A stretch of 45,731 nt of DNA from the NCBI GenBank assembly GCA_016297215.1, contig JAEDGZ010000016.1, positions 1-45,731 on the forward strand, given 5' to 3'. This DNA is from Paludibacteraceae bacterium. Its GTDB lineage: Bacteria; Bacteroidota; Bacteroidia; Bacteroidales; Paludibacteraceae. This document shows, one piece after another, positions 1-9,321 of the stretch. Position 1 is the stretch's first letter. Every line of letters begins with the position of its first letter. Position numbers and translations under genes: made by a program. The notes below the pieces were generated by a model. That model was not told the origin of the DNA, searched no databases, and worked only from the letters and a program-made list of their open reading frames with translations.

Positions 1-51
1 ACTAACTAATCACTAACTAATCACTAACTAATCACTAACTAATCACTAACT
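1..51. repeat. 11-nt tandem array, about 4.6 copies
   Basis: The unit ACTAACTAATC is repeated without error from the first base of the window and may extend beyond it. Its reverse complement is the unit of the 11-nt array at 29653-29685. Confidence 0.95.
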
Positions 52-206
52 CCATTAAAGTTGATTATTTTGATTGAAAAAAAGTATGCACTTATAATGA
101 AACATCGGGCAACTCGTATATCATTACCTATCTTATCATGGTTTTAATGGAGACCAACGGAATCCCCCTTTTTTTCTGGGGCTGTCCATGCAAAAATACA
201 GTTTTA

Positions 207-238
207 TTTGTGTATGTCAAAATTTTTTTGTAACTTTG
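207..238 (+). promoter_or_regulatory. Bacteroidota-type promoter for ileS
   Basis: A -33 box TTTG (207-210) is separated by 20 bases from a -7 box TAACTTTG (231-238), matching the Bacteroidota consensus TTTG...TAnnTTTG. Transcription would start near 245, leaving a leader of about 235 nt. Confidence 0.75.
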
Positions 239-313
239 CGGCGTTTTTTTAGGATGAAGGAGAGGACCCTCCCCAGCCCTCCCTGAAGCCACCCCACTGC
301 GCGTTGCTTTTTT

Positions 314-348
314 AGGATGAAAGATAAAGGATGAAGGATGAAAGACTT
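314..348. repeat. 7-nt tandem array in the ileS leader
   Basis: Five imperfect heptamers: AGGATGA, AAGATAA, AGGATGA, AGGATGA, AAGACTT. Further partial units lie near 251 and 365. It is the same sequence family as the arrays upstream of hisS (26506-26581). Confidence 0.85.
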
Positions 349-378
349 ATTACCTTCGTCTATGAGGATGAAAGATGC

Positions 379-410
379 TGTCCGGGTACGCAGGCGTCCC
401 CGCCTGCTAA
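379..410. repeat. REP-like hairpin element, copy 1
   Basis: TGTCCGGGTAC leads into a perfect 7-bp stem, GCAGGCG (390-396) with CGCCTGC (401-407), around the loop TCCC, followed by TAA and an A-run. Closely similar copies lie at 6642, 31593, 31686 and 42642. Confidence 0.85.
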
Positions 411-435
411 AAAAATTAGAGTCAAAACTATTTAG

Positions 436-470
436 TCCTTAATCCTGCGTCCTTAATCCTTAATCCAACA
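436..470. repeat. 7-nt tandem array directly upstream of ileS
   Basis: Units TCCTTAA, TCCTGCG, TCCTTAA, TCCTTAA, TCCAACA, ending 8 nt before the ileS ATG. Confidence 0.85.
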
Positions 471-478
471 AAAAGATT

Positions 479-3400
479 ATGAAGAAGTTTAGAGAATATA
501 AGCAGTTGAATCTGCCGGAGTTGAGCCGCGAGGTGCTTGCGGCATGGGAGCAGGAAGACCTGTTCCGCCAGAGTGTAGAGACCCGCGAGGGACATCCTCA
601 GTTCTTGTTCTTCGAGGGTCCTCCCTCCGCCAACGGCATGCCCGGTATTCACCACGTGCTGGCGCGCACGATAAAAGATACGTTCTGCCGCTACAAGACG
701 ATGCAGGGGTATCAGGTGAAGCGCAAGGCAGGATGGGATACGCACGGGCTGCCCGTAGAGTTGGGCGTGGAGAAGATGCTCGGCATCACCAAAGAGGATA
801 TCGGCAAGAAGATAAGCGTGGACGAGTACAACGCCGCCTGCCGCAAGGAGGTGATGAAATACACCAAAGAGTGGACGAACCTGACCAAGCAGATGGGCTA
901 CTGGGTGGACCTCGACAACCCGTATATCACCTACGACAACAAGTACATAGAGACGCTGTGGTACCTGCTCAAGGAGTTGTACAAGAAAGGGTATCTGTAC
1001 AAAGGCTACACTATCCAGCCCTACTCGCCGGCGGCAGGCACGGGCTTGTCGTCGCACGAGTTGAACCAGCCCGGGTGCTACAGGGACGTGAAGGATACGA
1101 CCTGCACGGCGCAGTTCCTTGTTAGGAGCCAGGAGCCTGGAGCCAAGAGCCAAGACGCATTACCTTCGTCTCTGAGGAGCGTGGTGGAGGAAGAGGGGTT
1201 GCCGCTGTATGTGTTGGCGTGGACGACGACGCCGTGGACGCTGCCCTCGAACACCGCGCTGTGCGTGGGACCGAAGATAGACTACGTGGTGGTGAAAGGC
1301 GAGAACCCCTACACCCACGAGGCGGGGCTGTACTTGCTGGCAGAGGCGCGGCTGAGCGCCTACGCCAAGGAGTTGATAAAAGAGGACGAGTTGCGTATTC
1401 GCAACGGCGAGGCAGAGGCGGTGCCCGTGATACTCTGGCGCGGGAAAGGCGCGGAGTTGGAGGGTATTCGCTATGAGCAGTTGATACCGTGGGCTACGCC
1501 CGACGGCGACGCATTCCGCATTATCACAGGCGATTACGTAACAACGGAAGACGGTACGGGTATCGTGCATATCGCGCCGACCTTCGGTGCGGACGATGCC
1601 TTCGTGGCGAAGAAAGCGGGTATCGCGGGTATGGTGTTCCTGACGAAGAAAGGCGAGCAACGCCCGATGGTGGACATGACGGGTAAGTTCTTCCTGCTGG
1701 ACGACTTGGACGAGCAGTTCGTAGCGCAACATATTGATACAGAGGAGTATAGCAAGTGGCAGGGGCGGTTTGTGAAGAACGCTTACGACCCTGCGCTGAC
1801 CGAGAAAGACGAGACGCTGGATATCAGTATCTGCATGATGCTGAAGGCGACCAACCGCGTGTTCAAGATAGAGAAACACGTGCATAACTACCCGCACTGC
1901 TGGCGGACGGACAAGCCCGTGTTGTACTACCCGCTGGACTCGTGGTTCATCCGTTCGACCCAGGCGCGCGAGGAGATGATGGCGCTGAACGACACCATCC
2001 ACTGGCAACCCGAATCGACGGGCACAGGGCGCTTCGGGAAGTGGTTGGAGAACCTGAACGACTGGAACCTGTCGCGGTCGCGCTACTGGGGCACGCCGCT
2101 GCCTATCTGGCGCACGGAAGACGGGCAGGAGGAGATTTGTATCGGCTCCATCGCCGAACTGATGGCGGAGATAGAGAAGTCCATCCATGCGGGCTTCATG
2201 ACGGAGAACCCGTGGCCAGCGTTCAAGGTGGGCGACTACTCGAAAGAGAACTACGACCCCTCGGTGATAGACCTGCATAGACCGTATGTGGATAATATCA
2301 TCCTATGCTCGCCCTCGGGCAAGCCGATGAAGCGCGAGTTGGATTTGATAGACGTGTGGTTCGACTCGGGCGCGATGCCCTATGCGCAGAACCACTATCC
2401 TTTTGAGAATCAAGACGCTCCGCGCACGGCGGACTTCATCTCGGAGGGCGTTGACCAGACGCGAGGATGGTTCTTCACGCTGCATGCCATCCACACGATG
2501 ATAGAGGGAAGTGTGGCGTATAAGAACGTGATTTCCAACGGCTTAGTGCTGGATAAGAACGGCAACAAGATGTCGAAGCGCTTGGGCAACGCCGTTGACC
2601 CCTTCGGGGCGATGGATAAGTACGGCGCAGACGCTGTGCGCTGGTATATGCTGACCAACTCGAGCCCGTGGGATAACCTGAAGTTCGACCCCGAGGGCGT
2701 GGACGAGATACGCCGCAAGTTCTTCGGGACGCTGTACAATACCTACGGGTTCTTTGCGCTGTATGCCAATGTGGACGGGTGGAGTGCTGAGAGTTCAGAG
2801 TTGAGTGTTGAGCGTTTAGCGTTGACGGAGATTGACAAGTGGGTGCTGAGCAAGTTGAACTCGCTGGTGAAAGAGGTTACGGAGGCGTATGAAGCTTATG
2901 AGCCGACGAAGGCAGGGCGCGCGATATCCGACTTTGTGCAAGACGACCTGAGCAACTGGTATGTGCGCCTGAACCGCAAGCGTTTCTGGGGCGGCGAGAT
3001 GGACGGCGACAAGCAGGCGGCGTATGCTACGCTATACACCTGTCTGAAGACCGTGGCGCAACTGATGGCACCCAACGCACCTTTCTTCGCCGACCGTCTC
3101 TATCGCGACCTGACCGGCGAGACCGTGCATTTGAGCCAATGGCCTAAGGCAGATGAGTCGCTGATTAACAAGGACTTGGAGCGCTCGATGTACCTCGCGC
3201 AACAGGCTACTTCGATGATACTCTCGCTGCGTAAGCGTGCGGAGAAGAACGTGCGCCAACCGCTGCAGAAAGCCGTTATCCCCGCGCCCGACGCCGACAC
3301 GCTGGCGGCGTTGCTGCACGTGCAAGACCTTATCAAGAGCGAGGTGAACGTGAAAGAACTGGTGATAGTGCGGGCAGAGGACTCGGAGATTCGGTTAGTG

Positions 3401-3907
3401 AAGAAGATTAAGCCGAACTTCAAGGTGCTGGGCAAGAAAGTGGGCGGCAAGATGAAGGAGTTGGCTGCGGCTATCGGGCGCATGACGCAAGACGAGATTG
3501 CGCAGATGGAGCAGGCAGGCACCTTCACGGTGTGCGACTACGCGCTGACCGCCGAGGATGTGGAGATTATCACGGAGGATATGCCCGGCTGGCTGGTGGC
3601 GAACAACGGCGTGCTGACTATCGCGCTCGACATCGAACTGACGGAGGCGCTGGTGGAAGAAGGCGTGGCGCGCGAGTTGATAAACCGTATTCAGAACCTG
3701 CGCAAGTCGTCGGGCTTGGAGATAACCGACCGCATTGAGGTCTGCATAGAGAGCCGCGAGGAGGTAGCGGGAGCGGTGAACCACTGCAACGAGTATATCG
3801 CCTCGCAAGTGCTGGCAACTTCGCTCACGCTGACCAACGGGCTGACCGACGGTGCAGAAGTGGATATGGACGGATACAAACTGCATATATTGATTAGAAA
3901 AGCATAA
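479..3907 (+). CDS. ileS: Isoleucyl-tRNA synthetase (long form)
   Basis: This class I synthetase attaches isoleucine to tRNA-Ile in the cytoplasm. The HIGH-type signature appears as PGIHH near residues 55-59, the editing-domain motif WTTTPWTLPSN near 245-258, and KMSKR near 697. At 1142 residues it is clearly longer than the E. coli type (about 940). With the GIHH and KMSKR variants this suggests the eukaryote-like type 2 form, which in other bacteria is associated with lower mupirocin sensitivity; that property is inferred. Two stretches are translated tandem repeats: residues about 215-226 (GGAGCCA heptamers) just before the editing motif, and about 768-782 (GAGTGTT heptamers) where the catalytic core meets the anticodon domain. 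The ATG lies 8 nt after a heptamer array and has no clear Shine-Dalgarno. The next gene begins 4 nt after the stop. Confidence 0.97.
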   Translation: MKKFREYKQLNLPELSREVLAAWEQEDLFRQSVETREGHPQFLFFEGPPSANGMPGIHHVLARTIKDTFCRYKTMQGYQVKRKAGWDTHGLPVELGVEKMLGITKEDIGKKISVDEYNAACRKEVMKYTKEWTNLTKQMGYWVDLDNPYITYDNKYIETLWYLLKELYKKGYLYKGYTIQPYSPAAGTGLSSHELNQPGCYRDVKDTTCTAQFLVRSQEPGAKSQDALPSSLRSVVEEEGLPLYVLAWTTTPWTLPSNTALCVGPKIDYVVVKGENPYTHEAGLYLLAEARLSAYAKELIKEDELRIRNGEAEAVPVILWRGKGAELEGIRYEQLIPWATPDGDAFRIITGDYVTTEDGTGIVHIAPTFGADDAFVAKKAGIAGMVFLTKKGEQRPMVDMTGKFFLLDDLDEQFVAQHIDTEEYSKWQGRFVKNAYDPALTEKDETLDISICMMLKATNRVFKIEKHVHNYPHCWRTDKPVLYYPLDSWFIRSTQAREEMMALNDTIHWQPESTGTGRFGKWLENLNDWNLSRSRYWGTPLPIWRTEDGQEEICIGSIAELMAEIEKSIHAGFMTENPWPAFKVGDYSKENYDPSVIDLHRPYVDNIILCSPSGKPMKRELDLIDVWFDSGAMPYAQNHYPFENQDAPRTADFISEGVDQTRGWFFTLHAIHTMIEGSVAYKNVISNGLVLDKNGNKMSKRLGNAVDPFGAMDKYGADAVRWYMLTNSSPWDNLKFDPEGVDEIRRKFFGTLYNTYGFFALYANVDGWSAESSELSVERLALTEIDKWVLSKLNSLVKEVTEAYEAYEPTKAGRAISDFVQDDLSNWYVRLNRKRFWGGEMDGDKQAAYATLYTCLKTVAQLMAPNAPFFADRLYRDLTGETVHLSQWPKADESLINKDLERSMYLAQQATSMILSLRKRAEKNVRQPLQKAVIPAPDADTLAALLHVQDLIKSEVNVKELVIVRAEDSEIRLVKKIKPNFKVLGKKVGGKMKELAAAIGRMTQDEIAQMEQAGTFTVCDYALTAEDVEIITEDMPGWLVANNGVLTIALDIELTEALVEEGVARELINRIQNLRKSSGLEITDRIEVCIESREEVAGAVNHCNEYIASQVLATSLTLTNGLTDGAEVDMDGYKLHILIRKA
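1125..1155. repeat. 7-nt tandem array inside ileS
   Basis: Imperfect units GGAGCCA, GGAGCCT, GGAGCCA, AGAGCCA, AGA are read in frame as a polar stretch rich in Ser, Gln, Glu and Lys. The following bases, ATTACCTTCGTCT (1160-1172), repeat a 13-nt piece of the leader near 349-361. Confidence 0.85.
2782..2823. repeat. 7-nt tandem array inside ileS, six units
   Basis: GAGTGCT, GAGAGTT, CAGAGTT, GAGTGTT, GAGCGTT, TAGCGTT: 42 nt, exactly 14 codons, read in frame just before the conserved stretch LTEIDKWVLSKLN. Confidence 0.85.
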
Positions 3908-3911
3908 CACT

Positions 3912-4334
3912 ATGAAAAAAAGTATTTTACGTATTGCCTTGGTGGCGATGGTGGGGGCGGTGGTTGCCTCTTGTGGTATGGAGCCTACATTTCAAGAAAA
4001 CGACCTGCTTGGTTTGTGGCAGGAGGACGACACGGAGGCTTTCGTGCGCTTCACTTCGGAGAAAGACTCAACCGGCGTGTACAAGTTCGGTTATGAATGG
4101 GATGAAGGCGATGGCGTCTTTGAGAGCGATCGGACAAACATAGACTCCAAGTACGGCAACGGTTGGTTCAAGTGGCAATTAGTGAAAGCCGACCTCACGG
4201 AGATTCACCTCATGGAGTACGGTGGAGCGGAACTACCTAAGGTCTATACCGTCACCAAACTGACCGATACAGAGTTGCAGTACATGGACGATTTCAAAGT
4301 AACCCACTCTTTCCGGAAGGTTGTTGGGAAGTAA
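3912..4334 (+). CDS. Small lipoprotein, possibly lipocalin-like
   Basis: The 140-residue product starts with a lipoprotein signal peptide: MKKS, a hydrophobic stretch, then the lipobox VVASC with Cys near residue 21. The mature part has the pattern LLGLWQEDDTEAFVRF early on and alternating short beta-like segments, reminiscent of the lipocalin-like lipoproteins common in Bacteroidales, but no diagnostic motif is present. It begins 4 nt after ileS and probably shares its transcript. Function unknown. Confidence 0.8.
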   Translation: MKKSILRIALVAMVGAVVASCGMEPTFQENDLLGLWQEDDTEAFVRFTSEKDSTGVYKFGYEWDEGDGVFESDRTNIDSKYGNGWFKWQLVKADLTEIHLMEYGGAELPKVYTVTKLTDTELQYMDDFKVTHSFRKVVGK

Positions 4335-4392
4335 TCGGAATTACGAACTTCTTATAAACTGCTAATAAACAGACTCCTTATCAGATCTAATT

Positions 4393-7300
4393 ATGAAGCG
4401 CGTTTGGAAGATAATAGGCATCACGCTCGGCTCTTTGCTGGGGGTGGTGCTTTTGGTTATAGGTGTGGCGTTATGGTTGGTGTTCACGCCGGAGCGGTTG
4501 ACCCCTATCGTACGGCAGGTGGCGGACGAGGTTATCACTTGCGAGCATGAGATAGGAGAGGTAGAACTGACTTTCTTCAGCACGTTCCCCGACTTCGGAC
4601 TGCGTGCGGAGGGGCTGACCATCGTGAACCCGACGGAGGGTGCGCAGAGCGACACACTGCTGTCTGCACCCGAGGTGGTGGCAACGGTGGATGTGATGGC
4701 GTTCCTGCGCGATGAGAATCTGATAGTGAAGGAGTTGTCGCTGCGAGATGCCATCATGAACGCCTATCTGTCGGCGGATGGCAAGACCAATTTCGATGTG
4801 TTCGCATTATCGGAAGACACGACTGCCACAGAGGACACCACGGCTTTCGCGCTGCCCTTCAAGGGCTTGCAGGTGGATAAACTGGCGCTTGAGGCGCGCT
4901 GTATCACGCTGGTGGATGAAGCGGACAGCCTCGCTGCCTCGCTCTACGGCACCTCGGTGGCGGCTACCGTGGGCGGATGGGACGACATCCTGCTGGTGCT
5001 TTCCGCGCCGGACGTGAGTGCCACAATGGGTGGGACGCCGTATGCCAACCACCTATGCGTGAGTGCCTCGCTGCCGATAGGGTTGAGCAAGAAGGAGACC
5101 GTTACCGTCAAGACGAATGCGCCTATCGTGCTGAGTGTGAATGAGTTCACTATCACCCTCTCTGGTGCGGTGGCGCTCGGCGACAGCCTATCGGTGGATG
5201 CCAAGGCGAGCTTCGACGACTGGCAAATAGCCCCCCTGCTCGCGTTGTTGCCGTCCTCGCTGACGGGCGACCTGCTGCGGGACATCACGGTGGACGGCAA
5301 CGTGTCGCTGGCGGCAGACGTGAAGGGGCTGTACGGCGAGGGTGTGATGCCCGTGGTGGAAGCACAAATCGCGCTGGCGGACGGTACAGGCAAGTACAGC
5401 GGACTGCCCTACACTTTGGAGAACGTAGGGCTGCTGGCGGACGCGCATATAGACCTCAACGACTCTATCGCGAGCCGCGTGCATATCCGCTCGCTTACCG
5501 CCACCACGCGGAACACCTCCGTGGAGGCGCAGGGCGATGTGAGCGAGTTGATGGGCGATATGTTGCTCGACCTTAGGCTGAATGCCGATGTGTCGCTGCC
5601 CGATATTGCCTATTTCCTGCCCGAGACGCTGCGTGCTGACGGACAGGTTGGCGGCAGTATGGCAGCGAAGATACGGCTGAGCGACCTTACTGCCATGCGG
5701 CTGAGCAAAGGACGGATAAGCGGCGACCTGCGTCTGCGCGACCTTGATGTGCAGATGGACAGCCTAAGGGCGCAACTGCCAGACACGCGCCTGCGCCTAC
5801 AGATGCCTAACCCCAAGCCCTCGCGCAAGCAAGTCGGGTGGCTCTATGCGGAGTTGCAGCCCGATAGCCTCTCCGTGGATATGACAGGCACATTGGCGGC
5901 TACGTTGGGTAAAGCCTCCATGCAGGTGGAGACCAACGACCTGCTTTCTTCTGATATGCTTTGTGCGGCGGTGGATATCATCTCGCCGGCGACCTTGCAT
6001 GCGTCGATGGACTCGTTGGATGCCACCGTGCAGTCTCCGCGGCTGAAGGCGTATGCAGCATACGATACGCGCGACACCATGGCTATCCCGACCTTGGAGG
6101 CGAGCCTCGCCTTCGCTGACCTGCAGGCAGTCTATACCGATATCCAAGCGCATCTAAAAGGCTCATCGCTGTCCGCCAACCTAAGCCGTACCAAGCGGGA
6201 TAAGTCTGCGCCGCGGCTCTCTGCTATGCTGGCGACGGCGGGCGTGCAAGCCGCGATAGGCAGCGACATCGCGGTTATGACCGACAGCCTGTGCCTCGAA
6301 GCCGCCGCGCGCTACAACAGCAAGGGCGACAACCTGCTCTTGCAATGGAATCCGCGGCTGAACATCGCGCTGACCAACGGCGTGGCGCAACTGCCCGACA
6401 TGCTCCCGATGCCCCTCTATATCCCGCAGATTACCTTTGCTTATTCGAACAAACTATGCAACATCGTGCAGTCGCAGATACGGTTGGGCAACTCCGACTT
6501 TGCTTTGTCGGGCGAGGTGAAGAATATCGGCAAGTGGATGCGCAAGAAAGCGTTGCTGGAGGGCGAGTTGAACTTCGTATCGGAGAAAACGGATGTGAAC
6601 GAGTTGCTGGCGCTGTTCTCTGCGGAGGAGGAAGAGACAACACCGGGTGCGCAGGCGTCCTCGCCTGCTATGGTCGCTGAAAATACACCATCAGCAACCG
6701 CCCGCGACACAATCGGGACTTCCCCGTCAGAGAAGGAGGCAGAGCCGTTCTTGGTGCCGAAGGATGTGGACTTGGCGCTGAACACGCATATCAAAGAGGC
6801 GCGTTTCTTCGATGAGACGGCGCACAACCTGAAAGGGCGGATTTATGTGCGCAACGGTATCTTGGTGTTGGAGGAGGTTGGCTTCGTGTGCGACGCGGCG
6901 CGTATGCAACTCACCGCGATGTACAAGACTCCGCGCAGAGACCATATCTACGTCGGGCTCGACTACCACATGCTGGATGTAGATATCCATGAGTTAATAC
7001 ATCTCATCCCGCAGATAGACTCTATGATGCCGATGCTGCGTTCTTTCAAAGGCAAGGCAGAGTTCCACCTCGCGGCGGAGACCTTCACCAACGCAAAGTA
7101 CGAGTTGAAGCCTTCCACCATACGCGGCGCGGCAAGCCTCTTTGCCAAAGACCTCGTGGTGCTCGACAATGAGACTTTCAGCCAAATCTCCAAACTGCTC
7201 TTGTTCAACAAGAAGACCGAGAACAAGATTGATAGTATCTCCGCCGAGATGACTATCTATAAGAAGGAGATAGATGTTTATCCGCTCTGTGTCTCGCTTG

Positions 7301-7545
7301 ACAACTATATGGTGGCGTTAGGCGGGCGGCATAACCTCGACATGACGTTTAACTACGATATCAACGTGCTGTCGCCCATCTATTTGGGCGTGAACGTGTC
7401 AGGCAACTTGGACGACCTGAAGATTAAACTGGCGAAGTGCAAGTACGCACAGGACTTCAAGCCGCTCTTCCACCGCAAGGTGGACACGCAGACGGCGGAG
7501 TTGCGGACGATGATTCGTCAGTCGATGCAGAAGAACGTGAAATAA
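4393..7545 (+). CDS. AsmA-like inner-membrane-anchored protein
   Basis: At 1050 residues this resembles the AsmA/TamB-like family, whose members are anchored in the inner membrane, extend through the periplasm and are linked to outer-membrane lipid and protein homeostasis. One transmembrane helix lies at about residues 7-29, followed by the AsmA-like opening (LTPIVRQVADEVITCEHEIGEVELTFFSTFPDFGL) and long stretches of alternating beta-strand character. A conserved-looking C-terminal part (about 795-1040) includes an AsmA-type segment ending at DLKIKLAKCKY. Residues about 750-759 (PGAQASSPAM) are the translation of a REP-like hairpin and sit in a low-complexity linker between two domains. The product could help phospholipid transport or outer-membrane assembly; that is a family-level inference. 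Confidence 0.85.
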   Translation: MKRVWKIIGITLGSLLGVVLLVIGVALWLVFTPERLTPIVRQVADEVITCEHEIGEVELTFFSTFPDFGLRAEGLTIVNPTEGAQSDTLLSAPEVVATVDVMAFLRDENLIVKELSLRDAIMNAYLSADGKTNFDVFALSEDTTATEDTTAFALPFKGLQVDKLALEARCITLVDEADSLAASLYGTSVAATVGGWDDILLVLSAPDVSATMGGTPYANHLCVSASLPIGLSKKETVTVKTNAPIVLSVNEFTITLSGAVALGDSLSVDAKASFDDWQIAPLLALLPSSLTGDLLRDITVDGNVSLAADVKGLYGEGVMPVVEAQIALADGTGKYSGLPYTLENVGLLADAHIDLNDSIASRVHIRSLTATTRNTSVEAQGDVSELMGDMLLDLRLNADVSLPDIAYFLPETLRADGQVGGSMAAKIRLSDLTAMRLSKGRISGDLRLRDLDVQMDSLRAQLPDTRLRLQMPNPKPSRKQVGWLYAELQPDSLSVDMTGTLAATLGKASMQVETNDLLSSDMLCAAVDIISPATLHASMDSLDATVQSPRLKAYAAYDTRDTMAIPTLEASLAFADLQAVYTDIQAHLKGSSLSANLSRTKRDKSAPRLSAMLATAGVQAAIGSDIAVMTDSLCLEAAARYNSKGDNLLLQWNPRLNIALTNGVAQLPDMLPMPLYIPQITFAYSNKLCNIVQSQIRLGNSDFALSGEVKNIGKWMRKKALLEGELNFVSEKTDVNELLALFSAEEEETTPGAQASSPAMVAENTPSATARDTIGTSPSEKEAEPFLVPKDVDLALNTHIKEARFFDETAHNLKGRIYVRNGILVLEEVGFVCDAARMQLTAMYKTPRRDHIYVGLDYHMLDVDIHELIHLIPQIDSMMPMLRSFKGKAEFHLAAETFTNAKYELKPSTIRGAASLFAKDLVVLDNETFSQISKLLLFNKKTENKIDSISAEMTIYKKEIDVYPLCVSLDNYMVALGGRHNLDMTFNYDINVLSPIYLGVNVSGNLDDLKIKLAKCKYAQDFKPLFHRKVDTQTAELRTMIRQSMQKNVK
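6642..6670. repeat. REP-like hairpin element, copy 2, in frame within the AsmA-like gene
   Basis: CCGGGTGC followed by GCAGGCG (6651-6657), loop TCCT, then CGCCTGC (6662-6668) and TA. It is the same element as the intergenic copies with one loop change, and it is translated. Confidence 0.85.
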
Positions 7546-7546
7546 G

Positions 7547-7574
7547 TAATAAGTAATAGGTAATATGCACAGCG
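7547..7574. repeat. 28-nt segment shared with 34351-34378
   Basis: Heptamer-like AGTAATA/GGTAATA units followed by ATGCACAGCG. All 28 bases are identical to a segment 27 kb away in the ABC-exporter operon. The ATG at 7565 belongs to this repeat and is not the protease start. Confidence 0.9.
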
Positions 7575-7612
7575 GGGCGATATGTTGCCTACCACCAAAC
7601 GAAAATAATAGT

Positions 7613-9163
7613 ATGAATATGAGTCATCGTGTATTATCTGTATTGTGCATAGCGGCAATGCTTTGCGTAAACACAAGTGCGCAGGCTCAGACTTACCTGC
7701 CGGAGGAGGATACTCCCATTGTGCAACGATTCTATCCTTCGGTGTCCAGCCGCTTTGGCAAGGAGCATCCAAGACAGGTGCAACGCAAGCGCAGCGAGGC
7801 AGGGGCAACGCTCCCGCCGAAAGGGCTATTGCTCTTGGTGCAGTTCAGCGACACGGCGTTCTTCACCCCCAATCCCTATACGGCGTTCGACTCGCTGGCG
7901 AATAGCATTGACTATACCTACAACGGTGCTACGGGTTCCGCCCGAGAGTACTTCCGCGCCCAGTCCGGCGGGCAGTATGTACCCGACTTTACGGTGGTAG
8001 GTCCCGTAACCTTGCCCCATACGATGGCGTACTACGGCAAGAACGACTCCTACGGCTATGATCAATACTTGGCGGACTTCGTGATAGATGCTTGTATGGA
8101 GGCGAAGGATTCGGTGGACTGGACGCAGTTCGACAGCGACAACGATGGATTCATTGACCTCGTGTTCCTCCTCTTTGCCGGTTACGGCGAGGCGGATAGC
8201 CACATCTCGAATAGCATCTGGCCCTGCAAATGGGACTTGAAAAGTGCGCTATATAGTGGCTACACCAACCAGACGACCTACTATTACAATTGGGATGAAC
8301 AAACGGGGAAAGAGGACTACAATTTGCCCACTTTCAGTGGTAAGGCAGTGCATAAGTTTGCTTGCTCCAACGAGTGGGCATACCGTAGCAATAGCCGCTG
8401 TGGTATCGGCACCTTTGTGCATGAGTTCAGCCATGTGTTAGGTTTGCCGGATTACTATGTGTCCGCCGGCGTTGCATTTTACACCCCCGGCTCTTGGTCG
8501 CTGATGGGTTACGGCAACTATGTCAACAATGGCAATACCCCGCCTAACTACAGCGCGTACGACAAGTACTTCCTCGGCTGGGCAACGCCCACATTCTTGG
8601 ATAAGAATCAGAAGGTTACGTTGCCTGCGGATGGCAATACCTACTATATGCTCACCCGTAGCGGCATCGCCCCTGCTGATGGTGCTTTCACCCAAGACAC
8701 AGTCTATTATTTGGAGAACCGCCAATACATAGGTTGGGACACCTACTTTCCCGGGCACGGATTGCTCATTTGGCAGGTAGTATATAACGAACAGGCATGG
8801 TTCAACGGGCTGCCGAATGCGGATGCTGTCCGTTACACTTTGATTACCGCAAGCGGGGACACTCCGCTGACGTATGATACGAAAGGAACGGCGCGTGAGG
8901 ATGTGCCTTTCCCCGGTAAAAAGGACGTAACGATGATTGCACTCTCGCCCAAGGCTGTCTTGCAAAACATCACAGAGAATGCTGATGGTACGATTTCTTT
9001 TACCTTCCGCACCACCGATGAACCTACGGGAATACATACTGCCAATGGTAATGCTGTGCACACGCGGAATACGGAGGGGTATTATAATCTGCTTGGGCAA
9101 CGGGTGGATGCCGGCAGTTACCGAGGGTTGGTTATCCAAGACGGAAAGAAAGTTATCCTGTGA
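7613..9163 (+). CDS. Secreted M6-family metalloprotease
   Basis: This 516-residue protein is a zinc-dependent endopeptidase of the M6 (immune inhibitor A-like) family. The zinc motif HEFSH, followed by VLGLPDYY, lies near residues 270-282, and a calcium-loop-like segment FDSDNDGFIDLVF lies upstream. I chose the ATG at 7613 because it begins a proper signal peptide (MNMSHRVLSVLCIAAMLCVNTSAQA). The in-frame ATG at 7565 lies in a dispersed repeat and would add 16 residues that spoil the signal. The C-terminus (YYNLLGQRVDAGSYRGLVI, then QDGKKVIL) looks like the short sorting/anchoring tails of secreted Bacteroidales proteins, similar to type IX secretion tails. Likely exported, possibly to degrade host or dietary protein. 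Confidence 0.9.
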   Translation: MNMSHRVLSVLCIAAMLCVNTSAQAQTYLPEEDTPIVQRFYPSVSSRFGKEHPRQVQRKRSEAGATLPPKGLLLLVQFSDTAFFTPNPYTAFDSLANSIDYTYNGATGSAREYFRAQSGGQYVPDFTVVGPVTLPHTMAYYGKNDSYGYDQYLADFVIDACMEAKDSVDWTQFDSDNDGFIDLVFLLFAGYGEADSHISNSIWPCKWDLKSALYSGYTNQTTYYYNWDEQTGKEDYNLPTFSGKAVHKFACSNEWAYRSNSRCGIGTFVHEFSHVLGLPDYYVSAGVAFYTPGSWSLMGYGNYVNNGNTPPNYSAYDKYFLGWATPTFLDKNQKVTLPADGNTYYMLTRSGIAPADGAFTQDTVYYLENRQYIGWDTYFPGHGLLIWQVVYNEQAWFNGLPNADAVRYTLITASGDTPLTYDTKGTAREDVPFPGKKDVTMIALSPKAVLQNITENADGTISFTFRTTDEPTGIHTANGNAVHTRNTEGYYNLLGQRVDAGSYRGLVIQDGKKVIL

Positions 9164-9185
9164 GTGAAAGAGTAAATGTTATAAA

Positions 9186-9227
9186 ATGGGGCTGTCTAAC
9201 CGATTGGTTGGCCAGCCTCATTTTGTT
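9186..9227 (+). terminator. Intrinsic terminator after the M6 protease
   Basis: ATGGGGCTG (9186-9194) pairs with CAGCCTCAT (9213-9221) with one G-T pair. A nested AACC-GATT-GGTT hairpin lies inside, and TTTTGTT follows. It sits 23 nt after the protease stop and faces a convergent gene. Confidence 0.7.
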
Positions 9228-9263
9228 GGAGATTAGAAAGGTATTGCAGAGTGGTCTGGTTTT

Positions 9264-9299
9264 GAGTATTCGGAGCGATCGGAGCGGTCTGAGCAATTC
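9264..9299. repeat. 9-nt tandem array
   Basis: GAGTATTCG, GAGCGATCG, GAGCGGTCT, GAGCAATTC. The same 9-nt family recurs at 10278-10312 and inside mutS2 at 11571-11624. Confidence 0.75.
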
Positions 9300-9321
9300 G
9301 GGGGGGGAGATGGTTGGTGTG

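Larger units (their letters stand above)
1..478. other. Gene-free leader region of ileS packed with repeats
   Basis: No coding region is supported here. In order it holds an 11-nt tandem array (1-51), AT-rich sequence, a C-run/T-run/G-run hairpin near 163-180, a promoter (207-238), GGATGAA-type heptamers (314-348), a REP-like hairpin (379-410) and a second heptamer array (436-470) ending just before the ileS start codon. The leader transcript from the promoter would be about 235 nt and consist mostly of repeat sequence. Confidence 0.7.

Noticed and set aside
1..51. CRISPR array
   Set aside because: Units are 11 nt with no spacers; it is a simple tandem array, and there are no cas genes.
163..180. 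Terminator upstream of the ileS promoter
   Set aside because: CCCC and GGGG can pair, but the loop is the T-run and no T-run follows the stem.
296..309. 13-nt match CTGCGCGTTGCTT also at 10992-11004
   Set aside because: Matches of this length are expected by chance in a window of this size.
379..410. REP-like hairpin as an intrinsic terminator
   Set aside because: The stem is strong but is followed by CTAA and A-rich sequence rather than T, and one copy is inside an expressed gene.
7565..7612. Upstream in-frame ATG of the M6 protease
   Set aside because: The ATG is part of a 28-nt dispersed repeat also found at 34351, and the signal peptide begins at 7613.
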